DNA from: Roseiarcus sp963805295
Lineage (GTDB): Bacteria; Pseudomonadota; Alphaproteobacteria; Rhizobiales; Beijerinckiaceae
Direction: 5' to 3'
Assembly (NCBI GenBank): GCA_963805295.1
Contig: CAWDTW010000078.1
Location: 6,292-70,291 of the forward strand
Length of the DNA: 64,000 bases
Shown: positions 10,089 to 18,917 of the stretch, in pieces
How positions within the stretch are numbered: position 1 is the stretch's first letter
How the letters are laid out: every line of letters begins with the position of its first letter
The notes under the pieces: generated by a model
The model's database searches: none
What the model saw: only the letters and a program-made list of their open reading frames with translations
What the model was told of the DNA's origin: nothing
Program-made: the position numbers and the translations under genes

Positions 10089-10288
10089 ACGGCGATTTCC
10101 AGAATGCGACTTTTGTCGTCCGGTTCGGGCTCGGCGACATCAACCGACAGGCAGCCTTCGATCGCCTCGTGAAGATTGCGCAACAACTCTTCCATGTTTT
10201 CGCCCTGCGTAGCGCATCCCGGAATCGCCGGGACTTCGGCCCAGAGTCCGCCTTCCTCCGCCTCATGCACGACGATCTTGATCTTCAT
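10085..10288 (-). CDS. hicB: HicB-type antitoxin
   Basis: HicB antitoxins bind and neutralise HicA and usually repress their own promoter. The 67-residue protein begins MKIKIVVHEAEEGGLWAEVPAIPGC, the partially degraded RNase H fold typical of HicB, followed by EELLRNLHEAIEGCL. An upstream in-frame ATG at 10333 exists, but the ATG at 10288 has a strong ribosome-binding site (GGAGGGCAAAAA-ATG) and starts exactly where the family does, so it was chosen. It lacks a long C-terminal DNA-binding domain, so autoregulation is uncertain. It overlaps hicA by 4 bases. Confidence 0.92.
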   Translation of the reverse strand: MKIKIVVHEAEEGGLWAEVPAIPGCATQGENMEELLRNLHEAIEGCLSVDVAEPEPDDKSRILEIAV

Positions 10289-10464
10289 TTTTTGCCCTCC
10301 GTCTCGAAGGATAGCTTCGCCGGTTCGATACAACCACGCGGCGCGGCGCGTGAAAAGTGTCAGTCGGGCCAGGTCAATTTGCGCGAGGCGCCGTAGGTAA
10401 AAGAGCCGGATGTACTCCGTCCCCTCCCCGGAGGAACAGTAACATGATGCGGGCGTGCTTCGGT

Positions 10465-11100
10465 TTACACCGGCTCCCCGCCGAAATGCGCCCAGAACTC
10501 GTCCCGTGTATTGCTGCGCGGGAACGGCGCGTCTGGCGCCGGCGCCTCAAGAAAGCGGCAGAGCGGCCCCCAGCCGTCGGCGACGTTAAAGACAAGCAAC
10601 CGGTCGGCCGGAATCGTATCGCGGACCATCTGGTTGTTCCGGCGATAGGCCGCGATCGCGGCGGCGCGGTCGTCGGTATGATCTCCGAACGTGTTTTTGA
10701 TGAGCCAACCCGACATCGTCTGCATGATTTCCGCGATATGCGGCGGCATGGGTATGTTCGGCAAGAGCGTGAAGAGCTTGCCGATCGTCACGCTGAAGCT
10801 GTTCCACCATTCGTCTTCGGGGCGCTCGGTATGCACAATCTTCGCGTCCGGGAAGGCGATCGAGGTTTCTCGCCAGACCGCGGCGCCGGGCCAGTCGACT
10901 TGCGAGATGTAGCCGTCGAAGACCTCGACCCAAACGACTTTTTCTCCAGCGGCGATGGCCTTCCAATGCACGAGCTGCGTCGGATTTAGCGCGACTTCGA
11001 TCATGTGGTGGCAGGGGCCTAAGCCGAGCTCTTCGAGTGCCATTTTCGTCGACATCGTTCCAGTCCGGCCGAAGCCCGATCCGATAATTCTCAAAGGCAT
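10465..11100 (-). CDS. Sulfotransferase-family protein
   Basis: This 211-residue protein matches the short sulfotransferase family (P-loop fold using PAPS as sulfate donor). The N-terminal GSGFGRTGTMSTKMALEEL is the 5'-phosphosulfate-binding loop, followed by GPCHHMIE and, in the middle, KIVHTERPEDEWWNSF, which resembles the 3'-phosphate-binding segment (usually TxRDPxxWxxS). The C-terminal half has RLLVFNVADGWGPLCRFL, typical of the family. The substrate cannot be deduced. It stands alone between hicBA and the cyclase remnant, transcribed in the same direction as both. The frame is intact. Confidence 0.85.
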   Translation of the reverse strand: MPLRIIGSGFGRTGTMSTKMALEELGLGPCHHMIEVALNPTQLVHWKAIAAGEKVVWVEVFDGYISQVDWPGAAVWRETSIAFPDAKIVHTERPEDEWWNSFSVTIGKLFTLLPNIPMPPHIAEIMQTMSGWLIKNTFGDHTDDRAAAIAAYRRNNQMVRDTIPADRLLVFNVADGWGPLCRFLEAPAPDAPFPRSNTRDEFWAHFGGEPV

Positions 11101-11213
11101 GTGTTCATTCCATCGTGTTGCTGGGAATAGGCGCTTTGAGCTGAATTACCCTTGGAAGGAAGGAATCGAACATTAAGAAGACGCATCAACCGACATCCGG
11201 GGCGCGACCGCTG

Positions 11214-12984
11214 CTACTCCGGCAGGCCGAGCAGGCGCCAGCCCGCCGCGATCTTGTCCGTGATCTCGCTTATGGTCCCGATCTGGAAGTGAGGGCGAAG
11301 TCGAACGTCCGGCCTTTCCTCCAGCGCCCGCCTGGCGATCGCCCGGGCTTCCTCCATGCGACCGGCAAGCGCCAAAGCCACGGCCTGGGAAAATTGGAAG
11401 AGCGGACGCGCCTGCGCCGCGCGCGCGAAGCATGTCGCCGCCGCATCGTAACGCCCCTCATGCACCGCGACAAGTCCAAGCGCCCAATGCGCCGTAAAGG
11501 CCAAGGAGTTGAGCGGGCTCAGCCGCAGCGCGCGGTCGGCGTGGGCGGTCGCCGCCGCCGAGTTGCCGCAGTAAGCGTTGATCTGCGCGCCGAAATAATG
11601 CGCCGCCGCACAGGAAGGATTGACGGCCAATGCGTTCCGGATGGCGCTCAACGCCGACTCATAATCCCTTCCCAAATGCCCCATCACAAATCCGGCGACG
11701 GCGAGCGCCGTGGCGTCGTCGGCGCCGCCCGCGATGGCCGCACGCGCATGCCGGAGCGCGGAGGTCTTGTCGGCCTCATCCAACCCGGCTTGAATGAAAA
11801 TAATCTGGCGGCACCAGGCAAGGAGCGCATGCGCGGCGGCGTAGTCCGGGTCAAGCTTCAGCGCGTCCTCGAGCAGCCCCGCCGCGATCCTGGCGCCGGC
11901 GGGACTGAGAACTCCATGTGCGGAAGCGCCCTCAAATAGAGATCATAAGCGCCCAGGTTTTCGGGGTGCTTGCGCCGGGAGCGTTCGATTTCCGATTGCC
12001 GCAGGCTCGGCTCGACAATGCCGACTACCCGGTCGGTAATCTGATCCTGCAGGTCGAACACGTCCTCAAGCGCGCCGTCGAATTTTTCCGCCCAGAGATG
12101 CGCGCCCGTCTCGGCCTCGATCAGTTGCGCCGTGATCCGCACCCGGGCGCCCGCCTTGCGTACGCCGCCCTCCAGGACATAGCGCACGCCGAGATCGCGC
12201 CCGACTTGCCGAATATCGACGGCCTTGCCTTTGTAGGTGAAGCTGGAATTGCGGGCGATCACGAACAGCCATTTTATGCGCGACAGTCCCGTGATGATGT
12301 CCTCCACCATTCCGTCGGCGAAATACTCCTGTTCCGGATCGCCGCTCATGTTCTGGAACGGCAGCACCGCGATCGAGGGCTTGTCGGGAAGAGGGAGGGG
12401 CGCAAGGGGTTTTTCCGCCTTCGCGGGCTTGAGATGAAGCGCTGACCCGGCCTCGGCGGTAACCCCCACTTCAATCGCATAGGCGCGAATCGGTTCGGCG
12501 ATATTCTTGAGGCGGGTTGGGCCGAGATCGGTGACCGCGAGATCGAGCCGCGCCCGCACCTGTCGATAGGCGTCCTCGGAGAGGCAGATGGCGCCCGGCT
12601 TGGCGATGCCTTCAAGCCGCGCGGCGATATTGACGGCGTCGCCCATCAGATCGCCGTCGCTCTCCTCGACCACGTCGCCCAAATGAATGCCGACGCGGAA
12701 ATCGATCCGGCGATCGTCCGGCACGCCGGCGTTGCGCTCGATCATGGCGTTCTGAACCTCGATCGCAAAGCGAACCGCCTCGACGACGCTGCGAAACTCG
12801 ACCAGCGCGCCGTCGCCGGTCCGCTTCACCACCCGCCCATTGTGCACGGCGATGGTCGGATCGATGAGATCGCTGCGCAACGCCCGAAGCCGCGCCAGCG
12901 TGCGGTCTTCGTCGGCGCCGGTCAGCGGCTGAACCCGACCACGTCGGCGGCGAGGATCGCAGCAAGCTTTCGAGTTTCGGTCAT
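11214..12984 (-). pseudogene. Class III adenylate/guanylate cyclase with TPR repeats, two frameshifts
   Basis: The gene reads from ATG at 12984 (MTETRKLAAILAADVVGFSR, the classic start of this family) but meets a TGA at once because one C is missing near 12930 (AGCCGC-TGACC should read AGCCGCCTGACC). The second frame carries the cyclase domain (VVKRTGDGALVEF, FRVGIHLGDVVEESDGDLMGDAVNIAARLE), then IAVLPFQNMSGDPEQEYFADGMVEDI and VRYVLEGGVRKAG, the TolB-like domain. A second single-base deletion near 11905 moves reading to a TPR tail (SALSAIRNALAVNPSCAAAHYFGAQINAYCG). Repaired length is about 590 residues. These proteins make cAMP in response to unknown cues. Either a pseudogene or sequence errors. 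Confidence 0.85.
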
Positions 12985-13055
12985 AATGCCCTTGCGCCCA
13001 CGCAGATTAGCACAAAACCCCGGCCGTAACCGCCGCAAATCGGCAGGGTTCGACT

Positions 13056-13255
13056 TTGGCAAAGGAAGGCGCCGAACCCTCGATCCTCAAGGACATTGGC
13101 CGCGCGCTCGTTCATCTGCGCCGGCGGGGCGACATGGCGATCCTGGCAGTCGAGCAATATTTCGCGTGGGCGCGCGAACGACGACTATGCGGTGATGGAC
13201 CGCGGCGCGATCGTGGTCGCTGGGACGCGGGCGGAGATGGCCCCTCGCGTTCAGT
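13056..13255 (+). pseudogene. Decayed copy of the urtE 3' end (fragment 1)
   Basis: Translation gives EPSILKDIGRALVHLRRRGDMAILAVEQYFAWARE and, after a short internal deletion, DDYAVMDRGAIVVAGTRAEM, which parallels the end of the complete urtE gene at 9.6-9.8 kb (PSIIKDIGRALVHLQ, MAILVVEQYFEWARD, DDYAVMDRGVVVLAGTRAEM). Walker A and the signature motif are absent, so it cannot encode an ATPase. Note that this copy keeps the GGC-GAC-ATG-GCG frame that is broken in urtE itself, supporting the view that urtE has an extra G. The copy ends near 13255, where homology stops. Confidence 0.85.
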
Positions 13256-13351
13256 TTGGCGCCGCGATACCGATCTTTCTAGCCTCCCAACTTTGCCCAC
13301 GCTTGGCGTGCGCCACCACTTGGAGGTCGTGACTGACACGAAGGACACGGT

Positions 13352-13590
13352 TCAGTCGGCCTCATTGAATTTGGCGGCGCCAGCGCGCCCCGACCTGACG
13401 GCCGCCAAGAGCTGCGGCGTCAGCGGCCTGAGATCTGCAAGCCGGCTCGATTTCGCCCGAACAATGATTAGGGCAATCGAAAAGGATGCCAGATTCTGCT
13501 GAAAGGAAAGGTTTCGATCCACTGTGACGAACACATCGAAATGGTTCGCGCCAGACGCCAATCGACGCATTCGTCGAGGAGAACCCTCAC
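13352..13590 (-). pseudogene. Truncated DUF5615 (PIN-like) toxin
   Basis: Reading from the GTG at 13590 gives VRVLLDECVDWRLAR, the N-terminus of DUF5615 PIN-like toxins. The sequence then jumps to NHFDVFVTVDRNLSFQQNLASFSIALIIVRAKS and RLADLRPLTPQLLAAVRSG in another frame, the C-terminal half. About 30 internal residues are missing and the frame is broken at the junction. The GTG overlaps the stop of the upstream DUF433 antitoxin remnant (GTGA). DUF433-DUF5615 pairs are a recognised toxin-antitoxin arrangement. The pair should be inactive. Confidence 0.75.
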
Positions 13591-13799
13591 GAAGCCGCTT
13601 CGATCACTCGCGTCTTTGCCTCTTCGAGGAAAGCAATCACCTGCTCTCGCGTCACCGACGGGAATCCTTCGACAAAGTCGTCGATTGATTCGCCGGCCTC
13701 GAGGTAGTCAAGCAACGTCTGCAAGGGAACTCTCGTCCCACGGAACACGGCGGCGCCGCCCATCACCTAAGGGTCTCGCGATACAATTGGGTCGTTCAT
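13587..13799 (-). pseudogene. DUF433 antitoxin with premature stop
   Basis: From ATG at 13799 the frame reads MNDPIVSRDP, then TAG at codon 11, then VMGGAAVFRGTRVPLQTLL, DYLEAGESIDDFVEGFPSVTREQV and IAFLEEAKTRVIEAAS. Apart from the TAG (a one-base change from GAG, the expected Glu) this is a complete 70-residue DUF433 antitoxin-like protein. Its stop overlaps the downstream toxin GTG. A GTG at codon 12 or the ATG at codon 13 could restart translation, so a shortened product is possible. Confidence 0.75.
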
Positions 13800-13874
13800 G
13801 ATGGAATATTACACCATGGTCGACCAGCGCAACAGTCGGAAGCGGCCCGCATAGGTCGACAAATGAGCGACTAA

Positions 13875-15202
13875 GGCGACGCCCAAAAATAGCCGATTCG
13901 GAATTTGCGAGTTTACTGGCATCGGCTGTTTAGCGGATTCCCGAGTGCGAGGCGAGCGTCTATATCGTGATGATGATAGACGAATTATCCCTGCGCGTCC
14001 GGTTTGACGCGCTTCGGCCTTCGCTGGACGAGCGACGCCGGCGGTTGAGCGCGGCGGCGGAGGCGAAGGCGGCGGGCTACGGCGGGATTGCGGCGGTCGC
14101 GCGCGCGACGAAGGTCGCCCGGAGCACGATTGGGCGCGGTCTGAAGGACTTGCGGAACCCCGGCTCCTTGACGGGAGAGGTGCGGCGCAAGGGCGGGGGC
14201 ACTCCTCGGTTGACGGTCAAGGACCCGACGCTGTTGGAGGACTTGCAACGATTGCTCGAGCCGGCGACGATGGGCGACCCGATGCGGCCGTTGCGATGGG
14301 TCTCCAAGAGCCACGACAAGCTGGCGACGGCGCTTCGCGCCATGGGTCACAAAGTGAGTTCCTCGACCATTCCCAAGCTGCTGGAGGAACTGAAATATTG
14401 TCGCCATTCCAACCGCAAGACCAAGGAAGCCGGCAAACATCCTGATCGCGACGCCCAGTTCGAATATATCAACGCGAAGGTCGAGGCGTTTCAGGCGGCC
14501 GGCGAACCCGTGATATCGATCGACGCGAAGAAGAAGGAATTGCTGGGCGAATTCAAGAACGGCGGTAGCGACTATGGGCCGCAGGGCGAACCGATCGAGG
14601 TCAACGCTCACGATTTCGAGGACAAGGAGTTGGGCAAGGTCGTCCCTTACGGGGTCTACGACATCGGCGCCAACCTCGGCTATGTCAGCCTCGGAATCGA
14701 CCACGACACCGGGGAGTTCGCCGTCAACGCCGTCCGATGCTGGCTCGATCAGATGGGTTGGAAGCTCTATCCCGGGATGAGGCGCCTGATGATCACGGCC
14801 GACGGCGGCGGCTCCAATGGTTCACGGCTGCGGCTCTGGAAGTTGGCCCTCCAACAACTCGCGGACGAAACCGGTCTGATCATTCAGGTTTGCCACTATC
14901 CGCCAGGGACTTCGAAGTGGAACAAGATCGAGCATCGCATGTTCTGCCACATCACGCAGAACTGGCGCGCGACGCCACTCCTCAGCCTCCTCATCGTCAT
15001 CGAACTGATCGCCAACACCACGACGAAAACCGGTCTCAAAATCCGCTGCGAACTCGATAGCAACACCTATCCAAAGGGCATCAAGGTCTCGGACGCGGAA
15101 ATGGCGACCCTCAACATGACCCGAAACTCATTCCATCCAGAATGGAACTACAGCATCTCGCCGAGGTTTCACGAAATGAAGCAATAGTTTTTGGGCATCG
15201 CC
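13875..15202 (+). mobile_element. ISAzo13-family insertion sequence, copy 1 (complete)
   Basis: The 1,328-base element is bounded by GGCGACGCCCAAAAA on the left and its imperfect inverted copy TTTTTGGGCATCGCC on the right, and flanked on both sides by TAA (13872-13874 and 15203-15205), a 3-base target duplication. It holds a single intact transposase gene. A second copy, broken by another IS, lies at 42.8-45.5 kb in opposite orientation and has the same TAA flanks. It sits between two decayed urtE tails. Confidence 0.9.
13967..15187 (+). CDS. ISAzo13-family transposase
   Basis: This 406-residue DDE transposase resembles the ISAzo13 / Rhodopirellula-type transposase family. It has an N-terminal helix-turn-helix region (GGIAAVARATKVARSTIGRGLKDL), then the catalytic core with VISIDAKKKELLGEFKNGG (first Asp), MITADGGGSNGSRLRLWKL (second Asp) and CHYPPGTSKWNKIEHRMF (Glu), the hallmark order of the family. 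GTG at 13967 and ATG at 13970 are both possible starts. The frame is intact, so this copy could be active and mobilise copy 2. Copy 2 differs by one early residue (ELSLR versus ESSLR) in the shared part. Confidence 0.93.
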   Translation: MMMIDELSLRVRFDALRPSLDERRRRLSAAAEAKAAGYGGIAAVARATKVARSTIGRGLKDLRNPGSLTGEVRRKGGGTPRLTVKDPTLLEDLQRLLEPATMGDPMRPLRWVSKSHDKLATALRAMGHKVSSSTIPKLLEELKYCRHSNRKTKEAGKHPDRDAQFEYINAKVEAFQAAGEPVISIDAKKKELLGEFKNGGSDYGPQGEPIEVNAHDFEDKELGKVVPYGVYDIGANLGYVSLGIDHDTGEFAVNAVRCWLDQMGWKLYPGMRRLMITADGGGSNGSRLRLWKLALQQLADETGLIIQVCHYPPGTSKWNKIEHRMFCHITQNWRATPLLSLLIVIELIANTTTKTGLKIRCELDSNTYPKGIKVSDAEMATLNMTRNSFHPEWNYSISPRFHEMKQ

Positions 15203-15239
15203 TAAGAGGAACCACCGAGGAAAACTGCTCACGAGCCCA

Positions 15240-15502
15240 CCTGCGCGGGGCGGCGACCTCTCCGGCGGCAAGCAGCAACAGCTCGCCATCGGCCGCGCGC
15301 TTGCGATGAAGCCGAAGCTCCTCATCCCCGACGAGCCGACCGAAGGCATCCAGCCCTGGATCATCAAGGACATCGGCCGCGCGCTCGTCCATCTGCGCCC
15401 ATCGCCGACGACTATGCGGTGATGGACCGCGGCGCGATCGTGCTTTCCGGAACGCGGGCCGAAATGAACGAGACCGAGGTCAGGCGCAGGCTGACGGTGT
15501 GA
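15240..15502 (+). pseudogene. Decayed copy of the urtE 3' end (fragment 2)
   Basis: This fragment reads RGGDLSGGKQQQLAIGRALAMKPKLLI, PDEPTEGIQPWIIKDIGRALVHLR, then after a deletion DDYAVMDRGAIVLSGTRAEMNETEVRRRLTV and a TGA at 15500-15502. It matches the UrtE signature motif through the natural stop. The Walker B aspartate context has changed (LLIPDEP instead of LLILDEP), and the EQYF segment is deleted. It overlaps fragment 1 in the part of urtE it represents, so the two are separate copies, not one copy split by the IS between them. Confidence 0.85.
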
Positions 15503-15606
15503 GGGCGACTCACGAAGGGCGCGAACCGGCAAGCGGTCCCTCGCCACTCCTCTCAATCTATCCGGTTGTCCGGGGCCGAGAGCGGCGGCGGGGATGCCGA
15601 TGGGGT

Positions 15607-16194
15607 TCAATGGTAGCGTTTCGTCGCGAGCCGATCGAGCAGGAGCAGAGGAAGGGCCTCGAGGTCCCGGATGGCGCTTGCGGCCCTCACGCGGCCGTTT
15701 TGCGCCAAGTCCGCCGCGCCGATCATCGCGCCGAGAATCAAAACCGCGATGTGGTCAGCGTCGCCGCTCTTGAGTTCGCCCGCCAGCTGAGCCGCTCGCA
15801 CATTGCTGGAGATGGTTGCGAACGCGCTCACCACTTCGGATCGCAATTCGTCGTCCGCTCGGCCGAGTTCCTGTCCGCAGAACAGGAACCGGCCGCGCGT
15901 CGGGAAGCGCCGCGTGAGTTCGACACATCCGCGCACAATGCGTTTCAGCGCTTCGAGGGGCGAGGCGTCGATCTGCGGGTCGAGTTCGGCGGCCGCGCTC
16001 TCGCGCCCGAAGATCGAACCCGCCGGCGCCTCCGGCGCCGCCCGCTTGTCTGCGAAATGCTTCTCCCCCGTTCCGGAACATGCACCGTCCTCGGCCCCGC
16101 GGGCCAAGTCCGCCTCCGTAAGAATCTCAAACAACTTTACCTCCCCGCACTCGACGCTTTGATCCCCGCGGCCGCCCGTTCTTGCCGTCCCCAC
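15607..16194 (-). pseudogene. TetR-family regulator remnant
   Basis: The C-terminal two thirds reads ASPLEALKRIVRGCVELTRRFP, GRFLFCGQELGRADDELRS, AQLAGELKSGDADHIAVLIL and GAMIGAADLAQNGR, which looks like the ligand-binding C-terminus of a TetR-family repressor. The N-terminal DNA-binding domain is degraded: TEADLARGAEDG and EKHFADKRA echo the usual helix-turn-helix TEADLARAAGVGRGT...YFADKEAL but with frame disruptions. The IS1595-family insertion lies about 130 bases upstream. Ligand and target unknown. Confidence 0.5.
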
Positions 16195-16322
16195 GACAAA
16201 GCCCGGAACAGTCGGCCGCTCGTCCAGTACACGAACGTTATCATCGCCGGTTTGTCGCCGGCTCGCAAGCAGGAAATATAGATAGTCGAAGTGAGCCGGC
16301 GCCCGCCGACTTCAAATAATAT

Positions 16323-17356
16323 CCTGATTACGCGGCAACGTCAGCCAGTTTTAGCAAGCGGTAAGGCATCGGGGCGGTCCTCAGCGCAACGAATGCGAGG
16401 CGGGGGATCATGGTCCCGAGATCGTATCGGCGATTGAATCGATATTCGAACTCCGCGAGATATCGAGGGACGTGCTTTTCTCGCACGGCTCGGTAGGTCC
16501 CCACGAGGGCGGCTTTGATATTGCCCAACGCGGTATTGACCCATTTGAAAGCAGGGGTGCGAGCCGCTTGTTTGCCGCTTCCGGTCTTTATTGAGCTGTG
16601 CAGACATCCGGCTTGGGTGACAGCGGCGAAGCATGCCAGACCGTCGGAGACGATATTGGAGCCGGGGTTGAGGGCGGTGCTTGCGAGCTTTCGGATCGCA
16701 AAGCTGCTGAAGGCTTTGACGGGCCGAAGGATGATTTGATCTGGCTTGCCATCGTCCGTTGTTGCGATCGCAGCGACGAACGGCGTCTTGCCTGTTGCGC
16801 CTCGCCCGCGGCGGCCGGACCGGGCGCCGCCGATATAGGCGTCGTCCATCTGGACGTTGCCTTTCAAGCGTTTGCTCGCGTTACGCTCCAGCATGACTTG
16901 AGCGAGCTTGTGCTTCATCATCCAAGCAGCCGTCTGGGTGACGCCGAGGCGTCGACCGAGTTCGATACTGGAAATGCCCTTCTTTGATTGCGTGACCAGG
17001 TAGATCGTCTTGAACCAGATGCGCAGCGGCAGCTTACTCGAAGCGAAGATCGTTCCCGCTTTGACAGAGGTCTGCTTGCGACACGCGTTACACTGGAATA
17101 AACGCCGCGCGCCGCGCGTGACGACGCAGTGATCGGCGCCATTGCACTCAGGACATTCGAACCCGTTCGGCCAGCGCCATTTGACCAGCGCCGCATGACA
17201 TTGCTCTTCGGTTCCGTAAATCTCGGCGAAACGGGCCTCGCTGAGGCCTTTCTGGAACTGCACCTGATTGCGCGCCATCGGAGAACCCCTGCGAAAACAG
17301 CTTGTTCGTTGTTTGTTCTATCCAACATTTAAGGCTGACGCAAGCGCGTAATCAGG
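16323..17356 (-). mobile_element. IS1595-family insertion sequence (complete, 8-bp target duplication)
   Basis: The 1,034-base element has inverted ends CCTGATTACGCG-N4-CGTCAGCC (left) and the mirror image on the right (GGCTGACG-N4-CGCGTAATCAGG). It is flanked by identical 8-base target duplications AATAATAT at 16315-16322 and 17357-17364, the size expected for IS1595. It contains one intact transposase gene. The perfect target duplication indicates a fairly recent insertion. Confidence 0.93.
16328..17278 (-). CDS. IS1595-family transposase (ISXO2-like)
   Basis: The 316-residue protein has the typical IS1595 layout: an N-terminal zinc ribbon (FECPECNGADHC, FQCNACRKQTSV), a helix-turn-helix (GISSIELGRRLGVTQTAAWMMKHKL) and an ISXO2-type DDE core with QMDDAYIGG (first Asp), IVSDGLACF (second Asp) and the terminal KHVPRYLAEFEYRFNRRY, which carries the catalytic Glu/Asn region. 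Start ATG at 17278. The frame is intact. It is a different subgroup from the disrupted IS1595-like transposase at 49.3 kb. Confidence 0.95.
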   Translation of the reverse strand: MARNQVQFQKGLSEARFAEIYGTEEQCHAALVKWRWPNGFECPECNGADHCVVTRGARRLFQCNACRKQTSVKAGTIFASSKLPLRIWFKTIYLVTQSKKGISSIELGRRLGVTQTAAWMMKHKLAQVMLERNASKRLKGNVQMDDAYIGGARSGRRGRGATGKTPFVAAIATTDDGKPDQIILRPVKAFSSFAIRKLASTALNPGSNIVSDGLACFAAVTQAGCLHSSIKTGSGKQAARTPAFKWVNTALGNIKAALVGTYRAVREKHVPRYLAEFEYRFNRRYDLGTMIPRLAFVALRTAPMPYRLLKLADVAA

Positions 17357-17504
17357 AATAATATTAACGGCTGGATAGACGCGGTCACTGGCGGCGCGAT
17401 CGTCGTCACAGACTTGCGGCGCCGTTTCCGGCGCCGCGCGCGACGCCGTGGGGCGGCGATGAAGCCGGGAAGCCCTTTCGGAGGAAGCGACCACGCCGCT
17501 TTTC

Positions 17505-17827
17505 ATGAACCAGCTCGCCTACACATCCCAATTCTGGGCCGCGCAGGTCAAAACCCACAAAACCGGGTGGAAACGGTGGTCCGAGCCGCCTGCGAGGCGA
17601 TGGGCGGCAGGCTCGTCGGCGGCTGGCTGAGCCTCGGCGAATACAGCGCCGTCATCATCGCCGATGTCCCCGACATCGAAAGCATGGCGGCGATCGCGAT
17701 CGCGGTTTCGGCCGCCGGCGCGATCAAGGCGTCGAAGACCACCCCCTTGATGATAGGGGCGCAGGGCGTCGAGGCTCTCAAGAAGGCCGAGATCGTCGCC
17801 GCCAAGGCCTATCGTCCCGCCCTGTAG
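17505..17827 (+). CDS. GYD-domain protein, probable frameshift
   Basis: GYD proteins are about 100-residue alpha/beta-barrel-like proteins of unknown function, often annotated as stress or quinol-related. The first frame gives MNQLAYTSQFWAAQVK; the second gives NPQNRVETVVRAACEAMGGRLVGGWLSLGEYSAVIIADVPD, then MAAIAIAVSAAGAIKASKTTPLM and GVEALKKA, a normal GYD body (here G-E-Y in place of G-x-Y-D). One A appears lost from the A-run near 17550 (GTCAAAACCC). Repaired length is about 107 residues. GAGGAAG precedes the ATG. Confidence 0.8.
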
Positions 17828-17874
17828 GAGCCGCGTTCCGTCGCGGCCAGAGCCTCGAGCGCGCAGGCGCGCCC

Positions 17875-18440
17875 TCATGCGCTCGTCGACCCGACGCTCT
17901 CGAACACGTCCGCCTGCGCTTCGACCGTCTCTTCGATGAGGCCGTCCGCCGCGAAGGGGATGAGCGCCTCGCGCATGGCGCGCCTCATCTCGGGGACGTC
18001 GTCGCCGAGCCGCTCCGGCGACGACGTCGACATCGACAGCACCCGATCGGCGAGGCGGTCGATGGGGACGCGCTGGGTCGCTTCGACGCGAATGGTCCGG
18101 CGCGGGACGAACCGGCCGCCCGCGAAAAAGGCGCTGCCGCCCTGGGCCGGGCGCTCGCCGCTCCAGCGGCCGCGGACGGCGTCGAAGGCGTCGAGCCACG
18201 GGTTGCGTCCGTCTTTGACGCTGCCCGCGTGGCAAACGAGAATCCTGCCGTCAGGCGCGACGACGCGTTCGAGCGTCCTTCGGGCCGGCTCGGGATCGAG
18301 CCAATGCAGCGCGCGGCCGATCGTGACCGCGTCGAACGCGCCGAGGTTCGCAGGCAGATTCTCGAAGCGGCTCTCGATCAGCCGCACCGCGACGCCGGCG
18401 CGCAGGGCCGCCTCCCGGGCGGCCTCGCCGCGGCGGGCGC
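17875..18440 (-). pseudogene. C-terminal fragment of a SAM-dependent methyltransferase
   Basis: The readable part starts around AREAALRAGVAVRLIESRFENLP and continues AFDAVTIGRALHWLDPEPARRTLERVVAPDGRILVCHAG, the post-motif-II part of class I methyltransferases, then a C-terminal domain. The glycine-rich SAM-binding motif I is missing: upstream of about 18440 the frame runs into unrelated sequence. It is therefore 5'-truncated. A GTG at 18387 could give a 170-residue product but it would lack the cofactor site. Substrate unknown. Confidence 0.65.
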
Positions 18441-18695
18441 TGCAATTTCACTAAGTATTTCAGATGAAAAGGGTTTGCAAGATTCCCCCGTCGATGCGCC
18501 GCAACCGGTTGAAAAGTCTGGATTCGGGGAAGAAAGAGGACCGAAAAAGGAACGAAAAGCGCCTCTTGTGTCGCGTCATGGAACGTTCCGGGCGCGTCTC
18601 GGAAATCCGGCGCGGCGGCGGCTGGCGGCGCGTCCGGATCGACGCCGCGCGGGTGGGTTCCCATGTTCGAGCCGCGTCGAAGTTGCAGAATTTGG

Positions 18696-18838
18696 GTAAC
18701 CGGGGCAAATTCCCGGGCAGGAGCGCGGGAGGAAAAATTTCAGAAGGCCGGCGCTCGCGCAAGCGCTTGATAAGATTCAATCTCGCAACTGCAGCATTTT
18801 GCTTTGTGCAGTTGCGTGCCCGGAATTGCCCCGGTTAC
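18696..18838. repeat. Long imperfect inverted repeat with an inner hairpin
   Basis: The arm at 18696-18719 (GTAACCGGGGCAAATTCCCGGGCA) is the reverse complement of 18817-18838 apart from two one-base gaps. Immediately inside the right arm is a second perfect palindrome, GCAACTGCA at 18785-18793 and TGCAGTTGC at 18807-18815. The 18441-18917 interval otherwise holds no gene I can support. It could be a small non-autonomous mobile element or a structured RNA; no target duplication was recognised. Confidence 0.6.
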
Positions 18839-18917
18839 GAATTGGCGCCTAACGCCTTGAAAACATGAGGCCGGCGCCGAAACTGCGGAGCGCGCTTCGG
18901 GGCCGCGGTCGGCGGCC

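Noticed and set aside
13056..15502. One urtE copy split by the ISAzo13 insertion
   Set aside because: The two fragments represent overlapping parts of urtE and the ISAzo13 element is flanked by its own TAA duplication in unrelated sequence.
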